From contig CAZUGT010000173.1 in NCBI GenBank assembly GCA_964620095.1, positions 1-28,792 on the forward strand: DNA of 28,792 nucleotides, given 5' to 3'. The notes beneath the pieces are model-generated. The model was given only the letters and a program-made list of their open reading frames with translations, ran no database searches and had not been told where the DNA came from. A program made the position numbers and the translations under genes. Source of the DNA: JAJDXO01 sp964620095. Lineage in GTDB: Bacteria > Pseudomonadota > Alphaproteobacteria > Rhodospirillales > UBA2165. The stretch's first letter is position 1, and each line of letters begins with the position of its first letter. Shown piece after piece: positions 16,439-23,450 of the stretch.

Positions 16439-17191
16439 TCACTTCGGACCGTCCATGCGTTCGAGATTGGCCCGGGCCGCCTTGGCCGCCGGGCTGTCCG
16501 CCGCCACTTCGATCACCCTCAACCAATCGGCCCGTGCGCCGGCCTCGTCACCCGCCCGGCCGCGCAGGATGCCCCTTTCCAGCAGCGCTTCCGGATGGAC
16601 TGGGTCCCGAGAGAGCGCCAACTCCACATCCTGCATGGCCAGCCCCGCTTCGCCTATCTGCCGGTAGGCGCTGGCGCGGAACACCCGTGCATCGGTGAAT
16701 TCGGAATCCAGTTGAAGCGCCCGGGATAAATCCTCGATGGCCGGACCCATATCGCCGCCCGCCGCATGGGCCTGGGCCCGGTCGGCGAATATCTCCGGGT
16801 TCCGATCATCGAGGCTGATCGCCGCGTCAAGCACGGCCAGCGCGGCCGGCGGGTTGTCCGCCTGCAGCCACGCTTGCCCCGATTGGCCCAGAAGGTCGGC
16901 CTTCACGGCTGCATCCGCGTTTATCACGCGGGCCAGTTCCTCGAGCCGGCGGGCAGCCACTTCGTGATGACCGAGCCGCATCAATGCCACGGCGACGCAA
17001 TGGCGGGCCGGGTCGCCGCCGCCCAGGCTTTCCCAGCCGATGGCATGTTCGAAACCCCGTTGGGCGCTGCGCTCCACTTCGGCGATGCATGCCCGGTACT
17101 CGGCGGCATCGGCGGACGTCGGCGGCTGCGATTGCGCCTGTGCCGGAAATGCCGCCATCATTGTGACGGCGGTGATTGCCCGAATCCTCAT
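16439..17191 (-). CDS. Exported tetratricopeptide-repeat protein
   Basis: A predicted periplasmic TPR protein, 250 aa. From the ATG at 17191 there is a signal peptide (MRIRAITAVTMMAAFPAQAQ) with likely cleavage after AQA. Several helical TPR-like repeats follow, for example GHHEVAARRLEELARV, NPPAALAVLDAAISLD, GPAIEDLSRALQLDSE and GLAMQDVELALSRDPVHP. TPR domains serve as protein-binding scaffolds; the partner is unknown. The start codon lies only 20 bp from that of the divergent SDR gene, so the two promoters must be very short or overlap coding sequence. An upstream in-frame start at 17224 would disrupt the signal peptide. Confidence 0.8.
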   Translation of the reverse strand: MRIRAITAVTMMAAFPAQAQSQPPTSADAAEYRACIAEVERSAQRGFEHAIGWESLGGGDPARHCVAVALMRLGHHEVAARRLEELARVINADAAVKADLLGQSGQAWLQADNPPAALAVLDAAISLDDRNPEIFADRAQAHAAGGDMGPAIEDLSRALQLDSEFTDARVFRASAYRQIGEAGLAMQDVELALSRDPVHPEALLERGILRGRAGDEAGARADWLRVIEVAADSPAAKAARANLERMDGPK

Positions 17192-17211
17192 GCCGTGACC
17201 ATATAGGAGCC

Positions 17212-18063
17212 ATGGCAGGCACATCCACGCTTCTTTGTTTCGGCTACGGCTATTCTGCTCGCGCCCTGGCGAAACGCCTGATTCCCGCCGGCTGGCGGGT
17301 CATCGGCACCTACCGGCGGGAGGAGGCCGCTGCCTTGATCGACGCGGACGGCGCCGAGCCGGCGGCCTTCGATCGGGTTGACCCGGCCCAAGCCACCCAC
17401 ATTTTGATTTCGGTTCCACCGGGCAGCGACGGGGATCCCGTACTGAACTCCTTTGGCGCAGCCATTTCGGAGACTGGCTTGGCCTGGCTGGGCTATCTGT
17501 CGACCACCGGGGTCTACGGCGATACGGGCGGCGGGGAGGTCAACGAAACATCATCCCTCAACCCCGCCTCGGAACGCTCGGCCCGGCGGGCTGAAGCCGA
17601 AGCGGGCTGGCTCTCTCTCGAAGGGGTGCCGGCTCACATATTCCGCCTCGCCGGTATCTACGGGCCGGGACGAAGCGCCCTCGACCAGATCCGGGCCGGA
17701 CGGGCGCGGCGGATCGACAAACCCGGATTTGCGTTCTCGCGCATCCACGTGGAAGACATTGCCGGCGTCCTCGCCGCCTCCATGGGCGCACCGAATCCCG
17801 GCGCCATCTACAATGTGTGCGACAATGAACCGGCACCCCAGGCCGACGTGATCGCCCATGGCTGCGAGCTGCTGGGCGTCGACGCGCCCCCGCTGATCCC
17901 ATACGACGAAGCCCAAGGGGACATGACCGGGATGGCGCGGTCTTTCTGGCAGGACAATCGCCGGGTCAGCAACGCCCGCATCCGAACCGAGTTGGGATAT
18001 GCGCTCAAATACCCGACCTACCGGGAAGGCTTGCGCGCCATTCACACCGCCGCCGGGAATTAA
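17212..18063 (+). CDS. NAD-dependent epimerase/dehydratase family (SDR) protein, YeeZ-like
   Basis: An atypical short-chain dehydrogenase of the extended type, 283 aa. The N-terminal Rossmann motif is LCFGYGYSARALAKRL, as in YeeZ-type proteins, in place of the standard TGxxGxxG. The active-site region reads GYLSTTGVYGDTGGG, with YxxxK replaced by a nearby Tyr and no evident partner Lys. The C-terminal part contains IFRLAGIYGPGRSAL and RIHVEDIAGVLAASM, typical of the family. Function is unknown. The ATG at 17212 follows an AGGAG at 17205-17209. Its stop overlaps that of the next, opposite-strand gene in TTAA. Confidence 0.82.
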   Translation: MAGTSTLLCFGYGYSARALAKRLIPAGWRVIGTYRREEAAALIDADGAEPAAFDRVDPAQATHILISVPPGSDGDPVLNSFGAAISETGLAWLGYLSTTGVYGDTGGGEVNETSSLNPASERSARRAEAEAGWLSLEGVPAHIFRLAGIYGPGRSALDQIRAGRARRIDKPGFAFSRIHVEDIAGVLAASMGAPNPGAIYNVCDNEPAPQADVIAHGCELLGVDAPPLIPYDEAQGDMTGMARSFWQDNRRVSNARIRTELGYALKYPTYREGLRAIHTAAGN

Positions 18064-18845
18064 CCCGTATTTCCCGCCAAGTCCAACAGCCGCGCCGCCG
18101 TCGCAGTCAGCCGGTCGAGATCGTGTGGTTCGCTGAGGCGGTGATCGCCGCCTTTGACGAAAGTTATTTCCACATCGTCCGAGCGGAGCTTCTCCTGGAT
18201 GGCGAGGCTGGTCCGCCACGGCACCGCGTCGTCCTCCATGCCGTGGATCAGCCGCACCGGGCAGTCGATGGCGATCTCTCCGCCCAGCAGGAGTTGGTCC
18301 TTGCCGTCATCGATCAGGGCCTGGGTGAAGGTATAGTCGTCCTCATAATCGCTAGGGATGACCACCTTGCCCTCGGCCTCCATCACATCCCGCTGCTCCG
18401 GGGTCAGTTCCTCGGCGTAAAGCCGCTCGGTAAAATCGGGTGCCGGCGCGATGCCCACCAACCCGGCAATGCGCCCGGGACGGGCCAGCGCCGTCAGCAA
18501 CATGATCCAGCCGCCCATGGAGGACCCCACCAGCACCTGAGGTCCCTCGGTGAGCTCATCCAAGGCCGCCAGCGCGTCCGCCGCCCAGGAACCAATGGTG
18601 CCGTCGGCGAACGCGCCCTCGGACTCCCCGTGGCCCGCATAGTCGAATCGGAGATAGGCGTTGCCCCGATCCCGGCATAGCTCCTCGAGCGCCAGCGCCT
18701 TGCCCCCCGACATGTCCGACATGAAACCGGTCATGAAGACGACGCCGGGGCTTCGGCCGGGCGTTCTGCGGTAGGCGATGGACGGCCCGGAACCGCGTGT
18801 TAATATTTCGGCCTTGAGGTCGGGGGTGGACGCATGGTCGGACAT
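18060..18845 (-). CDS. Alpha/beta hydrolase, ABHD10-like
   Basis: A serine hydrolase of the alpha/beta fold, 261 aa. The nucleophile elbow is GSSMGGW, the acid probably lies in IHGMEDDAVPW, and the catalytic His in KGGDHRLSEPHD. The strand segments GVVFMTGFMSDMSGGKA and YLRFDYAGHGESEG are those of ABHD10-related acyl-protein thioesterases, which are common in alphaproteobacteria. A role on thioesters or esters is likely; the substrate is unknown. The start lies 17 bp from the proposed start of the divergent GT4 gene. The end overlaps the SDR stop. Confidence 0.87.
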   Translation of the reverse strand: MSDHASTPDLKAEILTRGSGPSIAYRRTPGRSPGVVFMTGFMSDMSGGKALALEELCRDRGNAYLRFDYAGHGESEGAFADGTIGSWAADALAALDELTEGPQVLVGSSMGGWIMLLTALARPGRIAGLVGIAPAPDFTERLYAEELTPEQRDVMEAEGKVVIPSDYEDDYTFTQALIDDGKDQLLLGGEIAIDCPVRLIHGMEDDAVPWRTSLAIQEKLRSDDVEITFVKGGDHRLSEPHDLDRLTATAARLLDLAGNTG

Positions 18846-18862
18846 TCTTGTTCCCGTGCGAA

Positions 18863-20086
18863 ATGGCGGCGAAGAGATTGAACCAGGAAATTAGCACCGA
18901 AGGCAGGCCGGCGGTATCCGCCGCGAGCGAAAAAACCATCGCCGGCGGCGCCACCGTGCTGCAGGTCCTGCCGGCACTGGAGACGGGCGGGGTCGAACGC
19001 GGCTCGGTCGATGTCGCCAACGCCGTCGTCGCCGCCGGCGGGCGTTCCATCGTCGCCTCGGCCGGCGGACGCATGGAGCACGAACTCAGCCGGGGCGGCG
19101 CCGAACACGTCACCTTGCCGGTGGATTCCAAGAATCCGCTGGTCATGCGCGCCAACATCCGCCGGCTGGTCCGGATCATCAAGTCGGAGAACGTCGACGT
19201 GGTCCACGCCCGCTCCCGGGCGCCGGCCTGGAGCGCCATTGCCGCCGCCTATAGAACCGGCCGCCGCGTCGTCACCACCTTTCACGGCACTTACGGCCAC
19301 GCCAACGTGTTCAAGCGCCGCTACAACAGCGTCATGACCCGGGGCGAACGGGTCATTGCCATCTCCGAATTCATCGCCGGACACATGCGCGAGGTCTATG
19401 ACGTCCCGGACGGCAAGATCCGTGTCATCCACCGCGGCGTCGACATTGCCCGCTTCGACCCCGCCAGAGTGTCCCAGGAACGGATCATCGCGCTCTCCGA
19501 ACGCTGGCGGCTGCCAGACGGCGTGCCCGTGGTGATGCTGCCCGGCCGGCTGACCCGCTGGAAAGGCCAGCGGGTGTTCATCGACGCGGTGAAACTGCTG
19601 ACGGACCATGACGTCCGGTGTCTGATCGTCGGTTCCGACCAGGGGCGGGACGCCTACCGCAAGAAGCTGATCAAGGAAATCGAGGGCGCCGGGCTTGGCG
19701 GCAAGATACATGTGATCGACCATTGCGATGACATGCCTGCCGCCTACATGCTGACCGACGCGGTGATCTCCGCCTCCATCGAACCGGAAGCCTTTGGCCG
19801 TGTCGTTACCGAGGCCCAGGCCCTCGGCCGGCCCGTCATCGCCACCGATCACGGCGGCGCCCGCGAGACCATTATCGACGGCCGGACCGGATGGCTGACG
19901 CCGCCGGGCGACGCCCAAGCGCTCGCCGCCACGATCGCCCGGGTCCTCGATCAGGACCCGTCGGCCCGGGGGAACTATGCGGCCCGTGCGGTCGCACATA
20001 TCCGTGACAACTTCACCAAGGACGCCATGTGCGCCAAGACCATCGCGGTCTATGACGAGCTTCTCGGCGGCGCACCGGCGGGCTGA
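18863..20086 (+). CDS. Glycosyltransferase family 4
   Basis: A GT-B fold retaining glycosyltransferase, 407 aa from the ATG at 18863 (an in-frame TTG at 18848 adds five residues). The N-terminal acceptor domain includes VLPALETGGVERGSVDVA, DVVHARSRAPAWS and TFHGTYG. The C-terminal donor domain includes VVMLPGRLTRWKGQ and the E-x7-E-like SIEPEAFGRVVTEAQALG that holds the nucleotide sugar. These features fit enzymes of LPS core or surface polysaccharide assembly acting at the cytoplasmic face. The GT9 gene 17 bp downstream supports an LPS core role. The N-terminal 25 residues are Ala/Ser-rich and not conserved-looking. Confidence 0.88.
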   Translation: MAAKRLNQEISTEGRPAVSAASEKTIAGGATVLQVLPALETGGVERGSVDVANAVVAAGGRSIVASAGGRMEHELSRGGAEHVTLPVDSKNPLVMRANIRRLVRIIKSENVDVVHARSRAPAWSAIAAAYRTGRRVVTTFHGTYGHANVFKRRYNSVMTRGERVIAISEFIAGHMREVYDVPDGKIRVIHRGVDIARFDPARVSQERIIALSERWRLPDGVPVVMLPGRLTRWKGQRVFIDAVKLLTDHDVRCLIVGSDQGRDAYRKKLIKEIEGAGLGGKIHVIDHCDDMPAAYMLTDAVISASIEPEAFGRVVTEAQALGRPVIATDHGGARETIIDGRTGWLTPPGDAQALAATIARVLDQDPSARGNYAARAVAHIRDNFTKDAMCAKTIAVYDELLGGAPAG

Positions 20087-20103
20087 GCCCGGAGCCCGAG
20101 CAA

Positions 20104-21039
20104 ATGGCCGGCCGGATACTGGTGATCAAGCTTGGGGCGCTGGGCGACTTCCTGCAGGCCGCGGGACCCTTCGCCGCCATCCGCGCCCATCACCCGGACG
20201 CCCGCATCACCCTGCTGACGACCCGGCCATTCGCCGACTTCGCCGCCGCGTCACCCTGGTTCGACGAGGTGTGGACCGATGTCCGGCCCAGGCTTTGGCA
20301 ATTCATTGAATGGATGCGCCTTCGGGGCCAACTCAATAGCGGCCGGTTCAACCGGGTATATGATCTCCAGACCTCCGACCGCTCGTCCGGCTATTACCGG
20401 CTGTTCGGAAAAAAGCCCGAATGGTCGGGAATCGCCCGGTCCTGCTCCCACCCCCACGCCAACCCCGGACGCGACTTCATGCACACCATGGAACGCCAGG
20501 CCGAACAGCTGAAAATGGCGGGAATCGACGCGGTTCCGGCGCCTAATTTTTCCTGGGTCGACGCGCGGATCGAACGCTTCGGGCTCGCCGAACGCCATGC
20601 CCTGCTGGCGCCCGCGGGCGCCCGTCACCGGCCCGAGAAACGCTGGCCCAAGGATTACTTCGCCGAGCTCGCCAACTGGCTTCAGGATCGGGGCGTTCAG
20701 CCGGTGCTTCTGGGCACGGCGGGCGAAGCGCGGTTTCTGGACGAGATCGTCATCCAGGCGCCGGGGTCCCGTTCCCTGGCCGGCGAAACGAGCCTGTCCG
20801 ACTTGATTGCGCTGGGCCGGGGCGCGCTCACCGCCATCGGCAACGACACCGGTCCCATGCACGCCGCCGCCATGGTCGGCTGCCCGACGGTGGTGGTCTA
20901 CTCCAAGGCGTCCGACCCAGCGCTGTGCGCCCAGCGGGGACCGCATGTGAGTATCCTGCGGCGGGACGACCTCGAGACCTTGGAGCTCGCCGATGTCACC
21001 GATGAACTCTCGGAGCCCATTCTTCGGACCCTTGCCTAG
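20104..21039 (+). CDS. Glycosyltransferase family 9 (heptosyltransferase-like)
   Basis: A GT9 protein, 311 aa, of the type that adds heptose from ADP-heptose to LPS inner core. The N-terminal RILVIKLGALGDFLQAAG is the classic GT9 opening (IxxxGALGD). The C-terminal donor site is TAIGNDTGPMHAAAMVGCP. It is slightly shorter than WaaC/WaaF. It follows the GT4 gene by 17 bp, so both are probably one transcript. Its stop codon TAG (21037-21039) is the first three bases of palindrome C. Whether the sugar is heptose cannot be read from sequence. Confidence 0.9.
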   Translation: MAGRILVIKLGALGDFLQAAGPFAAIRAHHPDARITLLTTRPFADFAAASPWFDEVWTDVRPRLWQFIEWMRLRGQLNSGRFNRVYDLQTSDRSSGYYRLFGKKPEWSGIARSCSHPHANPGRDFMHTMERQAEQLKMAGIDAVPAPNFSWVDARIERFGLAERHALLAPAGARHRPEKRWPKDYFAELANWLQDRGVQPVLLGTAGEARFLDEIVIQAPGSRSLAGETSLSDLIALGRGALTAIGNDTGPMHAAAMVGCPTVVVYSKASDPALCAQRGPHVSILRRDDLETLELADVTDELSEPILRTLA

Positions 21040-21100
21040 ATCGGGTCATGTCTTGACGGAACCACGGCGCGGTTTCGTCAAAACATGTGAATCGGCTCTA
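21037..21100. repeat. 64-bp palindromic repeat, copy C
   Basis: The palindrome runs from tagatcgg (21037-21044) to ggctcta (21094-21100), with the inner stem cttgacg-gaacc / ggtttcgtcaaaa. It matches the reverse complement of copy B (1425-1488) at 60 of 64 positions. Its right 17 bases equal those of copy A. The opening TAG is the stop codon of the GT9 gene. It carries a GAATC site. The thrS promoter starts 9 bp after it. Confidence 0.85.
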
Positions 21101-21108
21101 GGCGCTTC

Positions 21109-21137
21109 TTGACAGGCGAAGCTGGATTGCCGATATA
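21109..21137 (+). promoter_or_regulatory. thrS leader promoter
   Basis: TTGACA (21109-21114) is a perfect -35 box, followed by a 17-bp spacer and GATATA (21132-21137; the overlapping TATAAG at 21134-21139 is an alternative). The start of transcription should fall near 21143-21147, at or just before the leader peptide ATG. Confidence 0.75.
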
Positions 21138-21146
21138 AGCGGCACT

Positions 21147-21206
21147 ATGACGCATGACCGTGCCACTACCACCACCACGGCCACGACCCTCCGCGGGGGG
21201 CCGTGA
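21147..21206 (+). CDS. thrS leader peptide (threonine-rich)
   Basis: A 19-codon ORF reading MTHDRATTTTTATTLRGGP. Eight of 19 codons are Thr (codons 2, 7-11, 13, 14), a density not expected by chance and typical of attenuator leader peptides. It lies between a strong promoter and a rho-independent terminator directly upstream of thrS. No Shine-Dalgarno is evident, and the ATG lies at or within a few bases of the predicted transcript start, so it may be translated as a leaderless or near-leaderless message. It is not a functional protein by family recognition; its role would be ribosome stalling when charged tRNA-Thr is scarce. Confidence 0.85.
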   Translation: MTHDRATTTTTATTLRGGP

Positions 21207-21268
21207 CGTCCGGCGCGTGTGCATAGACGGACTCACAGCCCTCCTCGCAGACGCAAGGGGGGTTTTTT
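21176..21268 (+). promoter_or_regulatory. Threonine attenuator: alternative hairpins of the thrS leader
   Basis: Three competing pairings are visible. 1:2 is cacggcc (21176-21182) with ggccgtg (21199-21205), a perfect 7-bp stem overlapping the Thr codons. 2:3, the antiterminator, is the G6 run (21195-21200) plus C21201 with gccctcc (21238-21244). 3:4, the terminator, is agccctcc (21237-21244) with ggggggtt (21257-21264), followed by T's. A ribosome stalled on codons 7-14 blocks segment 1 and frees the G-run to trap segment 3, letting thrS be transcribed. A ribosome reaching the TGA at 21204 covers segment 2, so the terminator forms. Confidence 0.82.
21237..21268 (+). terminator. Rho-independent terminator (attenuator) before thrS
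   Basis: The stem agccctcc (21237-21244) / ggggggtt (21257-21264) has 8 pairs including two G-U, with a 12-base loop. A run of six T's (21263-21268) follows. It lies 37 bp before the thrS ATG. Confidence 0.85.
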
Positions 21269-21305
21269 GGTGCCATGTCTTGAGTGACGACGAAGGATCG
21301 GACCG

Positions 21306-23324
21306 ATGGCGAACGGAGTAGAAGCAGGCGCGAACGTGAAGCTGACGCTGCCAGACGGCAGCGTCCGGGACTACACGGCGCCGGTGACCGGCGCCGCGGT
21401 GGCCGCCGACATCGGTCCCGGCCTCGCCAAGGCGGCGCTGGCCGCCCGGATTGACGGTGAAATGTGGGATCTCAACCGGGAAATTCCGGGTGATTGCAAT
21501 TTCTCCATCGTCACCGCCAAGGACGGGGATGCGTTGGAGTTGTTGCGCCACGATGCCGCCCATGTGCTGGCCCAATCCGTCCAGGAACTGTTCCCCGGCA
21601 CCCAGGTGACCATCGGCCCGGCCATCGAAAACGGCTTCTATTACGACTTTGCCCGCGACGAGCCGTTCTCGACGGATGATTTCGAGGCCATCGAAAAGCG
21701 GATGGCGGAAATCGTCGATCAGGACCTGCCTATCGAACGCCAGGTCTGGGACCGGGCCGAAGCGATCGCGCATTTCAAGTCCATCGGCGAAATCTACAAG
21801 GCCGAGATCATCGGGGACCTGCCGGAATCGGAGGAGATCACCATCTACCAGCAGGGCGATTGGAAGGACCTCTGCCGGGGCCCGCACCTGCCCTCGACCG
21901 CTAAGCTGGGCAAGGCGTTCAAGATGCTCAAGCTCGCCGGCGCCTACTGGCGGGGCGACAGCCGGAACGAGATGCTGCAGCGCATGTACGGCACGGCATG
22001 GGCTGACGAGAAGCAACTCAAGTCGTATCTCACCATGCTCAAGGAGGCGGAGAAGCGGGATCACCGCCGGATCGGCCGGGAAATGGAGCTGTTCCACCTC
22101 CAGGAGGAGGCCATCGGCTCGGTGTTCTGGCACGAGAAAGGCTGGTCCCTGTACCGCACCATCGAGGCCTATATGCGCCGCCGGCTGGAAAACGCCGGCT
22201 ATGTGGAGGTCAAGACGCCGCAGTTGGTGGACCGGGCGCTGTGGGAGGATTCCGGCCATTGGGACAAGTTCCGCGAGAACATGTTCATCGCCGAGGTGGA
22301 CGAGGGCAAGGCGGTGAAAGCGAGCGAAAGCCATGGCGCTTCCGGTGACGGCGCGCCCTCGGCCGGCGGCAGCGACACCAAGAAACACCTGGCCTTGAAA
22401 CCAATGAATTGCCCCTGCCACGTTCAGATCTTCAATCAGGGCATCAAGAGCTACCGCGCGTTGCCCCTGCGCATGGCCGAATTCGGCTCCTGCCACCGTT
22501 ATGAGCCGTCGGGCGCGCTGCACGGCTTGATGCGGGTGCGCGCCTTCACCCAGGACGACGCGCACATCTTCTGTACCGAGGATCAGATCGAAAGCGAGAC
22601 GGCAGCGTTCATCGAATTGCTGTCGTCGATCTACAGGGACTTCGGTTTCGAGGATTTCGTGATCAAATTCTCCGACCGGCCGGACGTGCGGGCCGGCGAG
22701 GATGCGGTGTGGGACAGGGCGGAGCAGGCCTTGCGGGAGGCAACGGACGCCGCCGGTGTCGAGGTGGAGCTGAACCCGGGCGAAGGCGCGTTCTACGGGC
22801 CCAAACTGGAATTCGTGCTCCGCGACGCCATCGGGCGGGACTGGCAGTGCGGCACCCTTCAGGTGGACTTCGTCCTGCCGGAACGCCTGGACGCCAACTA
22901 CATCGGCGAGGACAACGAAAAGCACCGCCCGGTAATGCTTCATCGCGCCATTCTCGGTTCGTTCGAGCGCTTTATCGGCATATTGATCGAGAACTACGCC
23001 GGGCGCTTCCCCCTGTGGCTGGCGCCGGTGCAGGCGGTCGTGGCGACCATCACCAACGATGCGGACGATTACGCCAACGAAGTGGCCGGCGCCCTCGAAT
23101 CGGCCGGCCTTCGGGTGGAGACGGACCTCCGGAACGAGAAGATCAACTACAAGATCCGCGAGCACAGCCACGCCCGTGTGCCGCTGATCGCCGTCGTCGG
23201 CGCCCGGGAGGCGGAGGATAAGACCGTGGCGCTCCGGCGTTTGGGCGGCAAGGCTCAAGAAATTGTTGCGCTGAATGAGGCAGTCGCTAGACTTGTCGGC
23301 GAAGCGGCCGCACCGGGAGCCTGA
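21306..23324 (+). CDS. thrS: Threonyl-tRNA synthetase
   Basis: Class II aminoacyl-tRNA synthetase that charges tRNA-Thr, 672 aa. Domains in order: TGS (about 10-70; VKLTLPDGSVRDY), editing/SAD domain with HDAAHVLAQSVQELFPG (about 80-230), catalytic core and C-terminal anticodon-binding domain (about 570-665). Motif 2 lies in AEFGSCHRYEPSGALHG. The zinc Cys is in KPMNCPCHVQ, and the motif 3 region is MLHRAILGSFERF. Between FIAEVDE and LALKPMNC there is a Gly/Ser/Ala/Asp-rich insertion (about 333-361) that is longer than in relatives I recall. It lies downstream of a Thr-codon attenuator. aaggatcgg serves as a likely ribosome-binding region. Confidence 0.97.
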   Translation: MANGVEAGANVKLTLPDGSVRDYTAPVTGAAVAADIGPGLAKAALAARIDGEMWDLNREIPGDCNFSIVTAKDGDALELLRHDAAHVLAQSVQELFPGTQVTIGPAIENGFYYDFARDEPFSTDDFEAIEKRMAEIVDQDLPIERQVWDRAEAIAHFKSIGEIYKAEIIGDLPESEEITIYQQGDWKDLCRGPHLPSTAKLGKAFKMLKLAGAYWRGDSRNEMLQRMYGTAWADEKQLKSYLTMLKEAEKRDHRRIGREMELFHLQEEAIGSVFWHEKGWSLYRTIEAYMRRRLENAGYVEVKTPQLVDRALWEDSGHWDKFRENMFIAEVDEGKAVKASESHGASGDGAPSAGGSDTKKHLALKPMNCPCHVQIFNQGIKSYRALPLRMAEFGSCHRYEPSGALHGLMRVRAFTQDDAHIFCTEDQIESETAAFIELLSSIYRDFGFEDFVIKFSDRPDVRAGEDAVWDRAEQALREATDAAGVEVELNPGEGAFYGPKLEFVLRDAIGRDWQCGTLQVDFVLPERLDANYIGEDNEKHRPVMLHRAILGSFERFIGILIENYAGRFPLWLAPVQAVVATITNDADDYANEVAGALESAGLRVETDLRNEKINYKIREHSHARVPLIAVVGAREAEDKTVALRRLGGKAQEIVALNEAVARLVGEAAAPGA

Positions 23325-23405
23325 GCTGGGGCGATACTGGGGCGGCTAGTTGAGTTTAAAGTCCTTTTTCATAACCAGGGGTCCAACGCGTGACAGCATC
23401 ATGAT

Positions 23406-23442
23406 CTATCGGCACCTGGGGAGGCAAAGGCCGATAGAGGAG
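23406..23442 (+). promoter_or_regulatory. infC leader hairpin and Shine-Dalgarno
   Basis: ctatcggc (23406-23413) and gccgatag (23430-23437) form a perfect 8-bp stem with a 16-base loop. The last base of the stem is the first base of GAGGAG (23437-23442), the Shine-Dalgarno, which lies 8 bases before the AUA start at 23451. The stem leaves the Shine-Dalgarno almost fully exposed but abuts it, so it could shape ribosome access. Confidence 0.5.
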
Positions 23443-23450
23443 TTGCGTCA

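Noticed and set aside
21078..23258. A 726-codon open frame on the minus strand
   Set aside because: It runs antisense to thrS and includes the thrS leader. The product has no recognisable domain. Long antisense frames arise in GC-rich genes from codon periodicity.
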